From NCBI RefSeq assembly GCF_002368115.1, contig NZ_AP018316.1, positions 1,359,193 to 1,423,192 on the forward strand: a stretch of DNA of 64,000 nucleotides, in the 5' to 3' direction. Numbering within the stretch: the first letter of the stretch is position 1; the number at the start of each line of letters is the position of its first letter. Of this stretch, positions 17,276 to 25,220 are shown piece after piece. The notes beneath the pieces were generated by a model, which saw only the letters and a program-made list of their open reading frames with translations, had not been told where the DNA came from and did no database searches. This DNA comes from Dolichospermum compactum NIES-806 (GTDB lineage: Bacteria; Cyanobacteriota; Cyanobacteriia; Cyanobacteriales; Nostocaceae). A program made the translations under genes and the position numbers.

Positions 17276-17727
17276 ATGAAGACAGACACGATATTTTACA
17301 CATTACTTCAAAATCTTCCCAGCGTGTTATTTGAACTACAGTCGAAATCTTTTAGAATTAGTAGAAAGAATGCTGGTTTACAAATTTTCATCCTATAGTC
17401 GTCAGGAGTTAGAAGCAATGTTGGGATTAACAGAATGGCAAAAAACCCGATTTTATCAAGAAGTTGAAGAAGAAACTAAGTAGGACTTACGCAAGTGTCA
17501 CACCAAAAATCTGTTGTAGGGTGCGTCAGACTGCATAAATCCTGCAAATAAACAGATTGTTGATATTTGACGCACCCTACCAATGTGCCAGTTGCGTAAG
17601 TCCTGCTAAGTTAAAAACAATTCCTAGACTCTTAAATGAAGGGCTAACTGTAGAACAAATTGCTCGGATACTTGAGTTAGATATCGAAGTAGTGAAACAG
17701 GCAATCACACAACAAAGTAGTAAATAG
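17276..17727 (+). pseudogene. Rpn-family nuclease pseudogene, deleted and interrupted by a MITE
   Basis: The start MKTDTIFYTLLQNLPSVLFE is the canonical Rpn N-terminus. A large internal deletion with a frame change follows, then ELVERMLVYKF and SRQELEAMLGLTEWQKTRFY, then a 125-bp element (17481-17605), then LKTIPRLLNEGL and EQIARILELDIEVV to the TAG at 17725. Removing the element and one copy of its ctaag duplication restores exactly the sequence of the paralogue at 14827-15105 at that point. It is dead as a nuclease. Confidence 0.85.
17481..17605. mobile_element. 125-bp MITE, copy 1 (core orientation a)
   Basis: Ends taggacttacgcaa ... ttgcgtaagtcctg form terminal inverted repeats. The 5-bp target duplication ctaag is at 17476-17480 and 17606-17610. 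Inside, a perfect 13-bp inverted repeat (gtagggtgcgtca / tgacgcaccctac) flanks a 39-bp core starting gactgcataaatcc. The pre-insertion site is known from the paralogue at 14827. The second copy at 59927-60051 has the same arms but the core inverted. Confidence 0.92.
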
Positions 17728-17806
17728 ACACTTGAGTAATAAAATGTAGGAGCGATTCAGCTTGATTAGCTATCGCTCACAACACCTACAATATGATAAT
17801 AAAATC

Positions 17807-18955
17807 CTAACCTTTCACTGGTGTACCGCAAGGATAAGTAGCTGCTTTGGGATCATTACCCTCACTCGCTGGTTTGTCCTTAACCGCTAGATAATCCTTT
17901 TGCAAAGTATTTAACAAAGCTTCTCGTCCATCATACAGCCGTTTTAGGGGGCGTGGTGGACACTGATTAAGAGTGTATGCTGTCACCAAAGGCAGAGCGA
18001 TCGTACTATCGGTATAACAAACAATAGCGCTAGGTAACTCATCTGGGTCAATCTTACCCCAACTCACAGCTTCCGCCGGAGTCGCACCCGATAAACCACC
18101 AGTATCAGGACGGGCATCGGTAAACTGCACAAAGAAATCATGTCCCCGTTCTTCCAATCCTAAAACCTCGTGAAGTTGCGGTTGTGTTTGTAACAAAAAG
18201 TTTTTAGGACTACCACCACCAATAATTACCGCCGCACTTGTACCCTCGTTTTCTCGCGCCCCATAGACAATCGCTGCTGTTTCATTGACATCAATGGACG
18301 GATCTATTATTAGCTTTGAACCTTCTAAAGCCAAAGCCGCCACATTCATTCCTATAGAACTATCCCCAGGAGAAGAAGTATAAATAGGTACGCCACATTC
18401 ATAAGCTGTCGCCAATAAGCAGGAATTTTTGACCCCCAATTGCTTTTCTATTTCCCAGACGCACTTACCCAGCAAATGGTGAAATTCAGCCGTTCCCATG
18501 CGTTTTTGGAAAGGTTCAGCTTGGAGAACTTTGCGAATAAAAGCGTCCGTTTCTAGTAGTACGTCGTAACCAAAAACAATGTCATAAATTCTAATTGTCC
18601 CCTCTTCCCGCAATTTGACATCATCTAAAAAAGGACTACCAGCAAATAGTTCAAAACCCAAACCATAGTGCATATCATGGTAAAGATTCGCACCAGTGCA
18701 AATCATCCAGTCAATAAAACCATTGCGAATTAAGGGCGCAAGGGCGGAAACCCCAAAACCTGCCGGTGTCATCGCCCCGGAAAGGCTAACGCCCACAGTT
18801 ACACCCTCTTGAAACACTTCCTTAGTCAGCAGTTGACAGGCTTCCCGCAACCGGGCTGAGTTGTAAGCGGTAAAATAGGTATCAATCAAGTCAACCACGC
18901 TAACATTGTTAGACATGGGAATAGGTGCAATTTTCTTACCTGGCTTTTGTGACAT
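17807..18955 (-). CDS. Deoxyhypusine synthase-like / homospermidine biosynthesis protein
   Basis: 382 aa of the NAD-dependent deoxyhypusine synthase fold, which transfers an aminobutyl group from spermidine or putrescine. Visible motifs are LSGAMTPAGFG, ICTGANLYHD, PIYTSSPGDSSIGMN, and GGGSPKNFLLQTQP with the catalytic-type lysine. Bacteria lack eIF5A, and family members in cyanobacteria are generally linked to homospermidine or polyamine synthesis. Length is normal. There is no operon partner; the neighbours are a decayed Rpn gene and repeat-rich DNA. Confidence 0.88.
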   Translation of the reverse strand: MSQKPGKKIAPIPMSNNVSVVDLIDTYFTAYNSARLREACQLLTKEVFQEGVTVGVSLSGAMTPAGFGVSALAPLIRNGFIDWMICTGANLYHDMHYGLGFELFAGSPFLDDVKLREEGTIRIYDIVFGYDVLLETDAFIRKVLQAEPFQKRMGTAEFHHLLGKCVWEIEKQLGVKNSCLLATAYECGVPIYTSSPGDSSIGMNVAALALEGSKLIIDPSIDVNETAAIVYGARENEGTSAAVIIGGGSPKNFLLQTQPQLHEVLGLEERGHDFFVQFTDARPDTGGLSGATPAEAVSWGKIDPDELPSAIVCYTDSTIALPLVTAYTLNQCPPRPLKRLYDGREALLNTLQKDYLAVKDKPASEGNDPKAATYPCGTPVKG

Positions 18956-19266
18956 TTTTAGGAAATCCTGAATAGCAAATACACTGAATATAATGTTATC
19001 GTATTCAAATGTACGGAAGTTTCTAAAATATTATGTAGCGATATAAATTAGCGGCAATACATAGGGGTTGCTGAAAAAGTCTTTTAGTGATAGCGCAGCG
19101 TGACGTAAGTCATGGGCTAGGAGTCAGGAGTCAGGAGTCAGGAGAAAGAATTATAAGGAGATAAGAATAGTCTCGAATCTGAAACATGATCGGTAAATCA
19201 AAAGTTTCAATGCTAATTCCTTGCACCTGATTCACTTTTTTAACCCACCAACTCTTAATATATCTA
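18956..19266. other. Non-coding repeat-rich stretch
   Basis: There is no credible gene. It holds ggggttgctgaaaaagtctt (from about 19067), a transposon-end-like sequence; the interspersed motif gatagcgcagcgtgacgtaa; and three copies of the heptamer ggagtca (19120-19140). Confidence 0.6.
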
Positions 19267-19501
19267 GGGTTTGCTGATAGCGTAGCGTGGCGTAAGCCAT
19301 AAAAGTTTTCTGTGAGGGGAGGGAACTCTTAACTGGGAACAGGGAACAGTTTCAGCTATCTGGATATCCTCAATTTCCCATATCCGACAGGGAAAAATGC
19401 AACTGTTTTGAGACTCCATTTGCCAAAACCTTGCACTTTTTTGTTCGGAAAATCCGCAAAACCCTTATAAATAAACGGTTTTAGCTTTATTCAGCAAGCC
19501 C
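19267..19501. mobile_element. 235-bp MITE-like element
   Basis: Terminal inverted repeats gggtttgctga / tcagcaagccc (one mismatch) are flanked by the direct repeat tatcta at 19261-19266 and 19502-19507, a likely target duplication. The interior contains the interspersed motif gatagcgtagcgtggcgtaa. No ORF is encoded. Confidence 0.75.
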
Positions 19502-19515
19502 TATCTAGGTTTTCA

Positions 19516-19580
19516 AGATCCCCGACTTCTTTTTTAATCTTGTAAATAAATTATACATTAATATCAGAAGTCGGGGATCT
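19516..19580. repeat. Palindromic hairpin P, copy 3 (expanded loop)
   Basis: The same 15-bp arms as 2137-2169 (agatccccgacttct / agaagtcggggatct), perfectly paired, but with a 35-nt AT-rich loop instead of 3 nt. It lies 12 bp beyond the stop of the minus-strand hydrolase and could end its transcript. Confidence 0.85.
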
Positions 19581-19591
19581 AATCCTAGCAA

Positions 19592-20431
19592 TTACGAACA
19601 ACTTAAAAACTCTTTGACTATTGCTAAATAAGTTTCTGAGTCTTCCAACATCGGAAAATGCGCCGTATTCGGAATAATATTTAATTGAACTTTATCACTT
19701 AAAGCCGCCGCCGTTTTCCCCAATTCAGCCGGAATAATAATGTCATGTTCCCCAGCAATTAGCAAAGTTGGTATAGTTAATTTTGCAAATTCTTCCGGCA
19801 TTGTTTCCGCTTGTTCTTTACTCACAGAAGTATAAATAGTCCCTAAAGCCGCTTCATAATGGGCATTAACAAAATCTTCCAAAAAAGCCTGACTTTCAGC
19901 TTTAGGAATAGAACGATGTAAAAATCTAGCCATAAACATTTTATCAGCCAAAGGAATTTTACTTAACCACTGCGGGCGGAATTTCACCACATAACCACCA
20001 AATTTATGAAAAGCAGAAAAAGCCTTTTCATCATATTCAAAAATACCGCTACAAGTTAAAATTCCCTTAGCAACTTTTTCGGGATAACGATTAAAAAATA
20101 AAGTCGCAATAGAAGCACCCATAGAATGGGCATTAACATAAACACGGTCAAGATTTAACTCATTTAATAAAACCGCCAAATCTTCTGCGTATTCTGTTAA
20201 TTCATAACTTAAATTCCCGTCATTTTGGGGTTGACATTGAGAACGGCCAAAACCCCGTAAATCATATAGTAAACAATCAAAATTATCTAATAAAGCCTCA
20301 GCCGTACTTTGCCAATATTTCGCTGAACCAGCCCAACCATGCAAAAAAACCATCACCGGTTTCATAACATTTGATGGTTTTTTCATCCATTCGTAATAAT
20401 GATCTACACCCCGAACATTTATATAAGTCAT
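19592..20431 (-). CDS. Alpha/beta-fold hydrolase
   Basis: 279 aa with the classical order: oxyanion segment VFLHGWAGS, then YDLRGFGRS, the nucleophile elbow VNAHSMGAS (Ser in HSMG), the acid segment LLIAGEHDIIIP and the catalytic His in NTAHFPMLE. The cap domain lies around residues 130-195. The substrate is unknown; the family includes esterases, lactonases and C-C hydrolases. It is separated from clpX by about 90 bp of heptamer repeat, so co-transcription is uncertain. Confidence 0.92.
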   Translation of the reverse strand: MTYINVRGVDHYYEWMKKPSNVMKPVMVFLHGWAGSAKYWQSTAEALLDNFDCLLYDLRGFGRSQCQPQNDGNLSYELTEYAEDLAVLLNELNLDRVYVNAHSMGASIATLFFNRYPEKVAKGILTCSGIFEYDEKAFSAFHKFGGYVVKFRPQWLSKIPLADKMFMARFLHRSIPKAESQAFLEDFVNAHYEAALGTIYTSVSKEQAETMPEEFAKLTIPTLLIAGEHDIIIPAELGKTAAALSDKVQLNIIPNTAHFPMLEDSETYLAIVKEFLSCS

Positions 20432-20451
20432 TGCAAGAATTAAAAATTAAA

Positions 20452-20523
20452 AACTAACAATTGACAATTGACAATTGGCAATTAACAACTGACAACTGAC
20501 AACTGACAATTGACAACTGACAA
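20452..20523. repeat. Heptamer array (acaactg/acaattg variants)
   Basis: About ten consecutive 7-nt units of acaattg and acaactg with point variants, filling the gap between the clpX stop and the hydrolase start. Another array of the same heptamer lies at 53427-53452. Confidence 0.85.
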
Positions 20524-21867
20524 TTAAGCCGACTCTGGTTTAGGTAAAGAAGAAGGATGGACTATCAGTTCAGCAGTAGAACGTTTTTCCACCATTTCCT
20601 TAGTAATTGTACAGCGAGTCACATCCTTGCGAGAGGGTAACTCATACATGACATCCAGCATTAACTCTTCCACAATACCGCGTAAAGCCCGCGCTCCAGT
20701 TTTGCGCCGATAAGCCTCTTGAGCGATCGCCTTTAACGCCTCTGGTTTAAAATCTAACTGGACATTATCCATATTCAGCAGTTTTTGGTACTGTTTCACC
20801 AAAGCACTCTGTGGTTCAGTCAGAATTGCCATCAGCGCCTCCTCATCCAAAGGATCAACCACAGCCACCATCGGAATCCGCCCAATAAACTCAGGAATCA
20901 TGCCAAATTTCACCAAATCATCCGGTTGCAGATGACGTAAGGTATCAGCAGCCCGTTTTTCCTTAGTTTGCACATCTCCAGGTTGCACAAAGCCAATTGA
21001 CTTTTTACCCACTCTCTGATCTACAACCTTTTCTAAACCGACAAACGCCCCACCACAGACAAACAAAATATTGCTCGTATCAATTTGGATACAATCTTGA
21101 TATGGGTGCTTACGTCCGCCTTGAGGTGGAACATTAGCAATAGTCCCCTCCAACATTTTCAACAAAGCTTGCTGTACCCCTTCCCCAGAAACATCTCTGG
21201 TAATAGAGGGATTCTCACTTTTGCGGGCAATTTTATCAATTTCATCAATGTAGATAATACCCCGTTGAGCCTCCTCTACATCCAAATCCGCCACCTGCAA
21301 CAGCCGCAACAGGATATTTTCTACATCCTCACCCACATACCCAGCTTCCGTCAGGGTTGTAGCATCAGCAACAGCAAAGGGAACATCCAGAATTTTCGCC
21401 AGAGTTTGTGCCAATAGAGTCTTACCGCAACCAGTCGGTCCAATAAGTAAAATATTGGACTTTTGTAATTCGATCGCATCATCTGCCCCAGCCTTGGCAT
21501 TACCCTTAGACTGAAGAATAGCCAATCGCTTGTAATGATTGTAAACAGCCACAGATAGCACCTTTTTGGCTTCATCTTGGCCGATAACGTGTTCGTCTAA
21601 ATAATTTTTAATCTCTCTCGGTTTAGGGATTTGATTAAACGAGAGATTAGACGAACTGGTACGACGTTTTTCAGTTGGTTCTGACTTTTGCGCCGGTTGT
21701 GATGCAGCCGCAGCAGTGGTATCCAGCAATTCCTCATCGAGGATTTCATTACACAAGTCAACGCATTCATCGCAGATGTAGACTCCCGGACCTGCGATTA
21801 ATTTACGTACTTGCTCTTGAGACTTACCACAAAATGAACATTTTAAATGGGAGTCGTACTTAGACAT
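20524..21867 (-). CDS. clpX: ATP-dependent Clp protease ATP-binding subunit ClpX
   Basis: 447-aa AAA+ unfoldase that feeds substrates to ClpP. The N-terminal zinc-binding domain has the Cys pairs CSFCGK and CDECVDLC. Walker A GPTGCGKT, Walker B IIYIDEIDKIA, the pore loop in EAGYVGED and the ClpP-binding IGF loop (KSIGFVQP) are all present. A Ser/Ala/Gln-rich linker (about 55-75) joins the domains. It follows clpP by 30 bp on the same strand, the standard tig-clpP-clpX order of cyanobacteria. Confidence 0.98.
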   Translation of the reverse strand: MSKYDSHLKCSFCGKSQEQVRKLIAGPGVYICDECVDLCNEILDEELLDTTAAAASQPAQKSEPTEKRRTSSSNLSFNQIPKPREIKNYLDEHVIGQDEAKKVLSVAVYNHYKRLAILQSKGNAKAGADDAIELQKSNILLIGPTGCGKTLLAQTLAKILDVPFAVADATTLTEAGYVGEDVENILLRLLQVADLDVEEAQRGIIYIDEIDKIARKSENPSITRDVSGEGVQQALLKMLEGTIANVPPQGGRKHPYQDCIQIDTSNILFVCGGAFVGLEKVVDQRVGKKSIGFVQPGDVQTKEKRAADTLRHLQPDDLVKFGMIPEFIGRIPMVAVVDPLDEEALMAILTEPQSALVKQYQKLLNMDNVQLDFKPEALKAIAQEAYRRKTGARALRGIVEELMLDVMYELPSRKDVTRCTITKEMVEKRSTAELIVHPSSLPKPESA

Positions 21868-21897
21868 ATCAGCCTCTTATTTCAGAATGACGACGAT

Positions 21898-22602
21898 TTA
21901 CCCTGCTGTGGGAAGATTTTGTCTAGAAATGACCTGATCGATCAAACCATAATTCTTCGCCTCTTCTGCTGACATGAAAAAGTCGCGCTCGGTATCAGCC
22001 TCAATTCTCTCCAAGGGTTGACCAGTATGCTTGGCCATTAATTGATTTAATTCGCCCTTAATGTAAAGAATTTCTCGCGCTTGAATTTCAATGTCAATAG
22101 CTTGTCCTTGAGCGCCACCCAGGGGTTGGTGAATCATAATCCGGGAGTCAGGTAAAGACATCCGCTTTCCAGCAGTTCCAGATGTTAATAAAAATGCCCC
22201 CATGCTCGCTGCCAGTCCAAAACAGATAGTTACAACATCGGGACGTATTTGTTGAATTGTATCATAGATTGCCATACCCGCGTAGACAGAGCCACCAGGA
22301 GAATTAATGTACAATTGAATATCTTTTTCCGCGTCTTCCGAATCGAGAAAAAGCAATTGGGCAACAATCGAATTAGCTACAACATCATCTATGGGAGTTC
22401 CCAAAAAAATAATCCGCTCGCGGAGTAAGCGGGAGTAGATATCAAATGCCCTTTCTCCCATCCCAGACTGTTCTACCACCATTGGCACAATGTTACTAGG
22501 GCTGCTAGAACTGCCACTAGTACCAATAGGACTCAAGCTGTTGATTGGGTAATTTCCCGACTGCGATACAAGCATACTAGAATATTTAAAAATAAATGGC
22601 AT
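21898..22602 (-). CDS. clpP: ATP-dependent Clp protease proteolytic subunit ClpP
   Basis: A serine protease that forms the heptameric chamber of ClpXP. The catalytic Ser is in GLAASMGAFLL, His in IMIHQPLGGAQG and Asp in the ADTERDFFMS region. The Ser/Gly-rich N-terminal ~45 residues are longer than usual. A second ATG nine codons in (22575, MLVSQSGNYP) may be the real start; neither has a good Shine-Dalgarno. It is probably transcribed with tig and clpX, although a heptamer array separates it from tig. Confidence 0.97.
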   Translation of the reverse strand: MPFIFKYSSMLVSQSGNYPINSLSPIGTSGSSSSPSNIVPMVVEQSGMGERAFDIYSRLLRERIIFLGTPIDDVVANSIVAQLLFLDSEDAEKDIQLYINSPGGSVYAGMAIYDTIQQIRPDVVTICFGLAASMGAFLLTSGTAGKRMSLPDSRIMIHQPLGGAQGQAIDIEIQAREILYIKGELNQLMAKHTGQPLERIEADTERDFFMSAEEAKNYGLIDQVISRQNLPTAG

Positions 22603-22696
22603 GAAATTGTGAACTGTTAACCATTATGCCCTATATGGCAGAATTCAGCAGGTAGGGGCGCAGGGAGCAGGGAGCAGGGGGCAGATGTTTCCTAAC

Positions 22697-22807
22697 TACC
22701 CATTACCCATTACCCATTACCCATTACCCATTACCCATTACCCATTACCCATTACCCATTACCCATTACCCATTACCCATTACCCATTACCCATTACCCA
22801 TTACCCA
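22697..22807. repeat. Long heptamer array tacccat x15
   Basis: Fifteen uninterrupted perfect copies of tacccat (22697-22801) plus a partial sixteenth. It is the longest array in the window. The tig stop codon (tta on the plus strand, 22801-22803) lies inside the array. It fills most of the clpP-tig gap. Confidence 0.95.
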
Positions 22808-24210
22808 GGATTACTGGTTTTCTCTTCCTGAACGGCTTCAGCACTTTCTGAATCTGTTTCGGTTTCTTCTATAGGAGTTAAAGAACCTTCAGGGAGTAGT
22901 TCCACAGATGAACGTTCTAGCAACCAATCAACGATTTTTTTGGTTAAAAGTTCTTCTTTAACCACTGCACGCAATCTATTTTCATCCAAATCTTGATCAG
23001 CATATTCTGCCATCAATAGGGCGACTCTAGCTTGCACTTCTTCCGTTGCTACTTCGATAGATTCACGTTTACCAATTTCTTGTAAAGATAGATTCCGTTT
23101 CAGACGTTCTATAGCTTCAGGTTTGGAGCGATCGCGTAATTGGGGAATAATTTCTTGAGTGAATAGCTTTCTCACATCTATTCCTTGCTCGGACAACTTC
23201 ATGGCCGTCTGTGACAGCATAGCATCAATTTCTTGATCTATTAGTGTTGTCGGCAAATCTATTTCCACATGGTTGAGTAGTTCTGTGACTAAAGCTTCTT
23301 GCTGATTGTCTTTGGTTTTATCTGCGGCTTCTTTTTGATACCGTTCTTCTAAGGATGCCCGCAATTCCGCTAAGGTCTCGAAGTCGCTGACTGATTGGGC
23401 AAAATCATCATCCAATTCTGGCAGTTCTTTGGTTTTAATTTCTTTGAGGGTAATGGTAAACATAGCCGCTTTACCAGATAACTCCTCATTACCATAAGGA
23501 TCTGGGAATTGGGCAGATACTTCTTTGGTTTCTCCGGGGTTCATGCCCACTATACCCAAGACAAAGCCGGGAATAAACTTATCTTCTTGTAATTCAACTT
23601 GAAAATCAGTCCCTTCTCCACCGGGAATTGGTTTGGGTTCACTATCAGGATCATCTCCTTCAGTTTTGGCAATTACACCCTTAAAGTCAATTACCGCCAT
23701 ATCACCGATTTGGGCCGCACGTCCTTCTACGGGGACTAAAGTTGCTGACTTTTCTCTTTGGGCTTCAATAACTGTATCTACTTGGGTAGGATCATACTTG
23801 ATTTCTTCTGCTTTGGCTTCTAAACCAGTGTATTGGTTTAACTTGACTTCTGGGAAAACATCTACAGTAGCGGCAAAAGTCAGGGGTTGTCCTGGTTCAT
23901 AATTGACAATTAATTCATCAAAGGAAGAACTTAATTGGGGCTGACCAAGGGCGCTAATCGCTTCTTGTTTAATTGCTTGGTCAATACCTTCTTGCAACAT
24001 TTCTTCTAGGGCGGTTGCTTTGACGCGAATATTACCGATACGTTGTATTAATATTTGCCGGGGTACTTTGCCTTTGCGAAACCCAGGAATATTGGCGGTA
24101 TTAGTTAATTTTCTAATAGCTTGCTCGTATTTTTGTTTGGTAATTTCCGGTGTAATTTCTATTTCTAAACCAATTTGACTGGCGGGAAGTTTTTCCTGGG
24201 TAACTTTCAT
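22801..24210 (-). CDS. tig: Trigger factor
   Basis: 469-aa ribosome-associated chaperone and prolyl isomerase. The ribosome-binding signature GFRKGKVPRQ is at residues 44-53. The FKBP-type PPIase domain is about 165-250 (IGDMAVIDFKG), and the helical C-terminal arms follow. The acidic tail (PIEETETDSESAEAVQEEK) is typical. The stop codon is supplied by the heptamer array, so the C-terminal two to four residues and the stop depend on that boundary. First gene of the tig-clpP-clpX group. Confidence 0.97.
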   Translation of the reverse strand: MKVTQEKLPASQIGLEIEITPEITKQKYEQAIRKLTNTANIPGFRKGKVPRQILIQRIGNIRVKATALEEMLQEGIDQAIKQEAISALGQPQLSSSFDELIVNYEPGQPLTFAATVDVFPEVKLNQYTGLEAKAEEIKYDPTQVDTVIEAQREKSATLVPVEGRAAQIGDMAVIDFKGVIAKTEGDDPDSEPKPIPGGEGTDFQVELQEDKFIPGFVLGIVGMNPGETKEVSAQFPDPYGNEELSGKAAMFTITLKEIKTKELPELDDDFAQSVSDFETLAELRASLEERYQKEAADKTKDNQQEALVTELLNHVEIDLPTTLIDQEIDAMLSQTAMKLSEQGIDVRKLFTQEIIPQLRDRSKPEAIERLKRNLSLQEIGKRESIEVATEEVQARVALLMAEYADQDLDENRLRAVVKEELLTKKIVDWLLERSSVELLPEGSLTPIEETETDSESAEAVQEEKTSNPG

Positions 24211-25220
24211 GCTTTGTTTCTATTTTTCTGGTACTTTAATCTGCTATCTAAATACTAGACAAGTCTAGACATTTACTTCTACGGGGGTATAGGATCGGTT
24301 ATCCCAACCTAAGTTAACGCGTTGTCTTCGAGAAGTTTACTGCAAAAAGTAAAGGACTGAACACTTCATAAGGATATCCGGTAAGTGGAAAACTCAGAGG
24401 CTTTAGACCTGAGAGGGAAGCTGCACGGGCGGTTTTAACCGCATTGAAAACTTTTTCATTACCGCCTTGGAGTTGGGAAATTCGGGGTACTTTTGTGATG
24501 TACTTTCAACGGGACAATTACCGATTCAAAATTCCCAACTCTGTACGCATAATGTTTTGCTCACTCATAGCCTCCCATTTCTGGGGTAATGTTAGCTGAT
24601 ACCTACGGCACGCTGCGCGAACGACCTGTTATAAGAGCTTGCTTGAGCTTGCAACACTGTTCCTGTTACCTTAGAACTGTTTAATCACAAGCGACAGAGC
24701 AGGGAACTAGCTACGCATTCCGGGGTGTCGTGACTCAAATAACGGCTACCCTTAGACTATGCTTAGGGTGGTCTGGTCAGTACGGCTTGCTTGATTACTC
24801 TTGCAAGCCCAGTCCATTTAGGGCTGGGTTACTGAGGATATTCTTTCAACATAGTGGACTCAGTTCCGCTAACATAACTTTACAGGTAGGACTTCTGGAA
24901 AATACCCAAATGTTAATCGTTATTGGTTTTCTTTTTTTGCAGTTTGCTGTATAACTAGGATATTATACGATAATAATGTAGTATGATGATTTAGTTGCTA
25001 TGACTTCCATAGCTGTGAACTACAATATCACTTAATTTTAACTGCGATATAGAGAACAGAGTCTCAAATTTCTCAATAGTCATCAAAAATTGAGATATAA
25101 TCGCAAAGATATGCAAATTTTACTATTTAAAATCTGCTGTTGACAGGAACAACAGAAACGTATGATTTTTTAAGTTGTCCTAAAAAAAGTGCTAGTTACC
25201 TCTTAAAGGAGGAGTCGAGT
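24211..25220. other. Non-coding, highly structured 1-kb region between divergent tig and asd
   Basis: There is no credible protein gene; a 74-codon ORF at 24730 has no recognisable features. Left part: repeat at 24378-24463. Middle: a 10-bp stem gagttgggaa / ttcccaactc. Right part (about 24600-24870): a row of hairpins (accctTAG/ctTAGGGt near 24750, ggcttgc/gcaagcc near 24785, agcccagtcc/gggctgggt near 24808-24832). The last is shaped like the right-end hairpin of IS200/IS605 elements. A promoter-like pair ttgcag-18 nt-tattat (24937-24966) lies before asd. Confidence 0.45.
24378..24463. repeat. Interspersed repeat B, copy 1
   Basis: About 86 bp: ccggtaag, a ctcagaggctttagacctgag hairpin, gcggttttaaccgc (perfect palindrome) and tttttcattacc. 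It matches 38906-38993 in the same order. In both cases it sits upstream of a minus-strand gene. Confidence 0.75.

Noticed and set aside
24730..24954. 74-codon ORF between tig and asd
   Set aside because: It runs through the row of hairpins; no ribosome-binding site or recognisable motif, so treated as non-coding.
24211..25220. tmRNA, RNase P RNA or lysine riboswitch in the tig-asd gap
   Set aside because: No tmRNA tag reading frame, no recognisable RNase P core and no lysine riboswitch layout could be found by eye.
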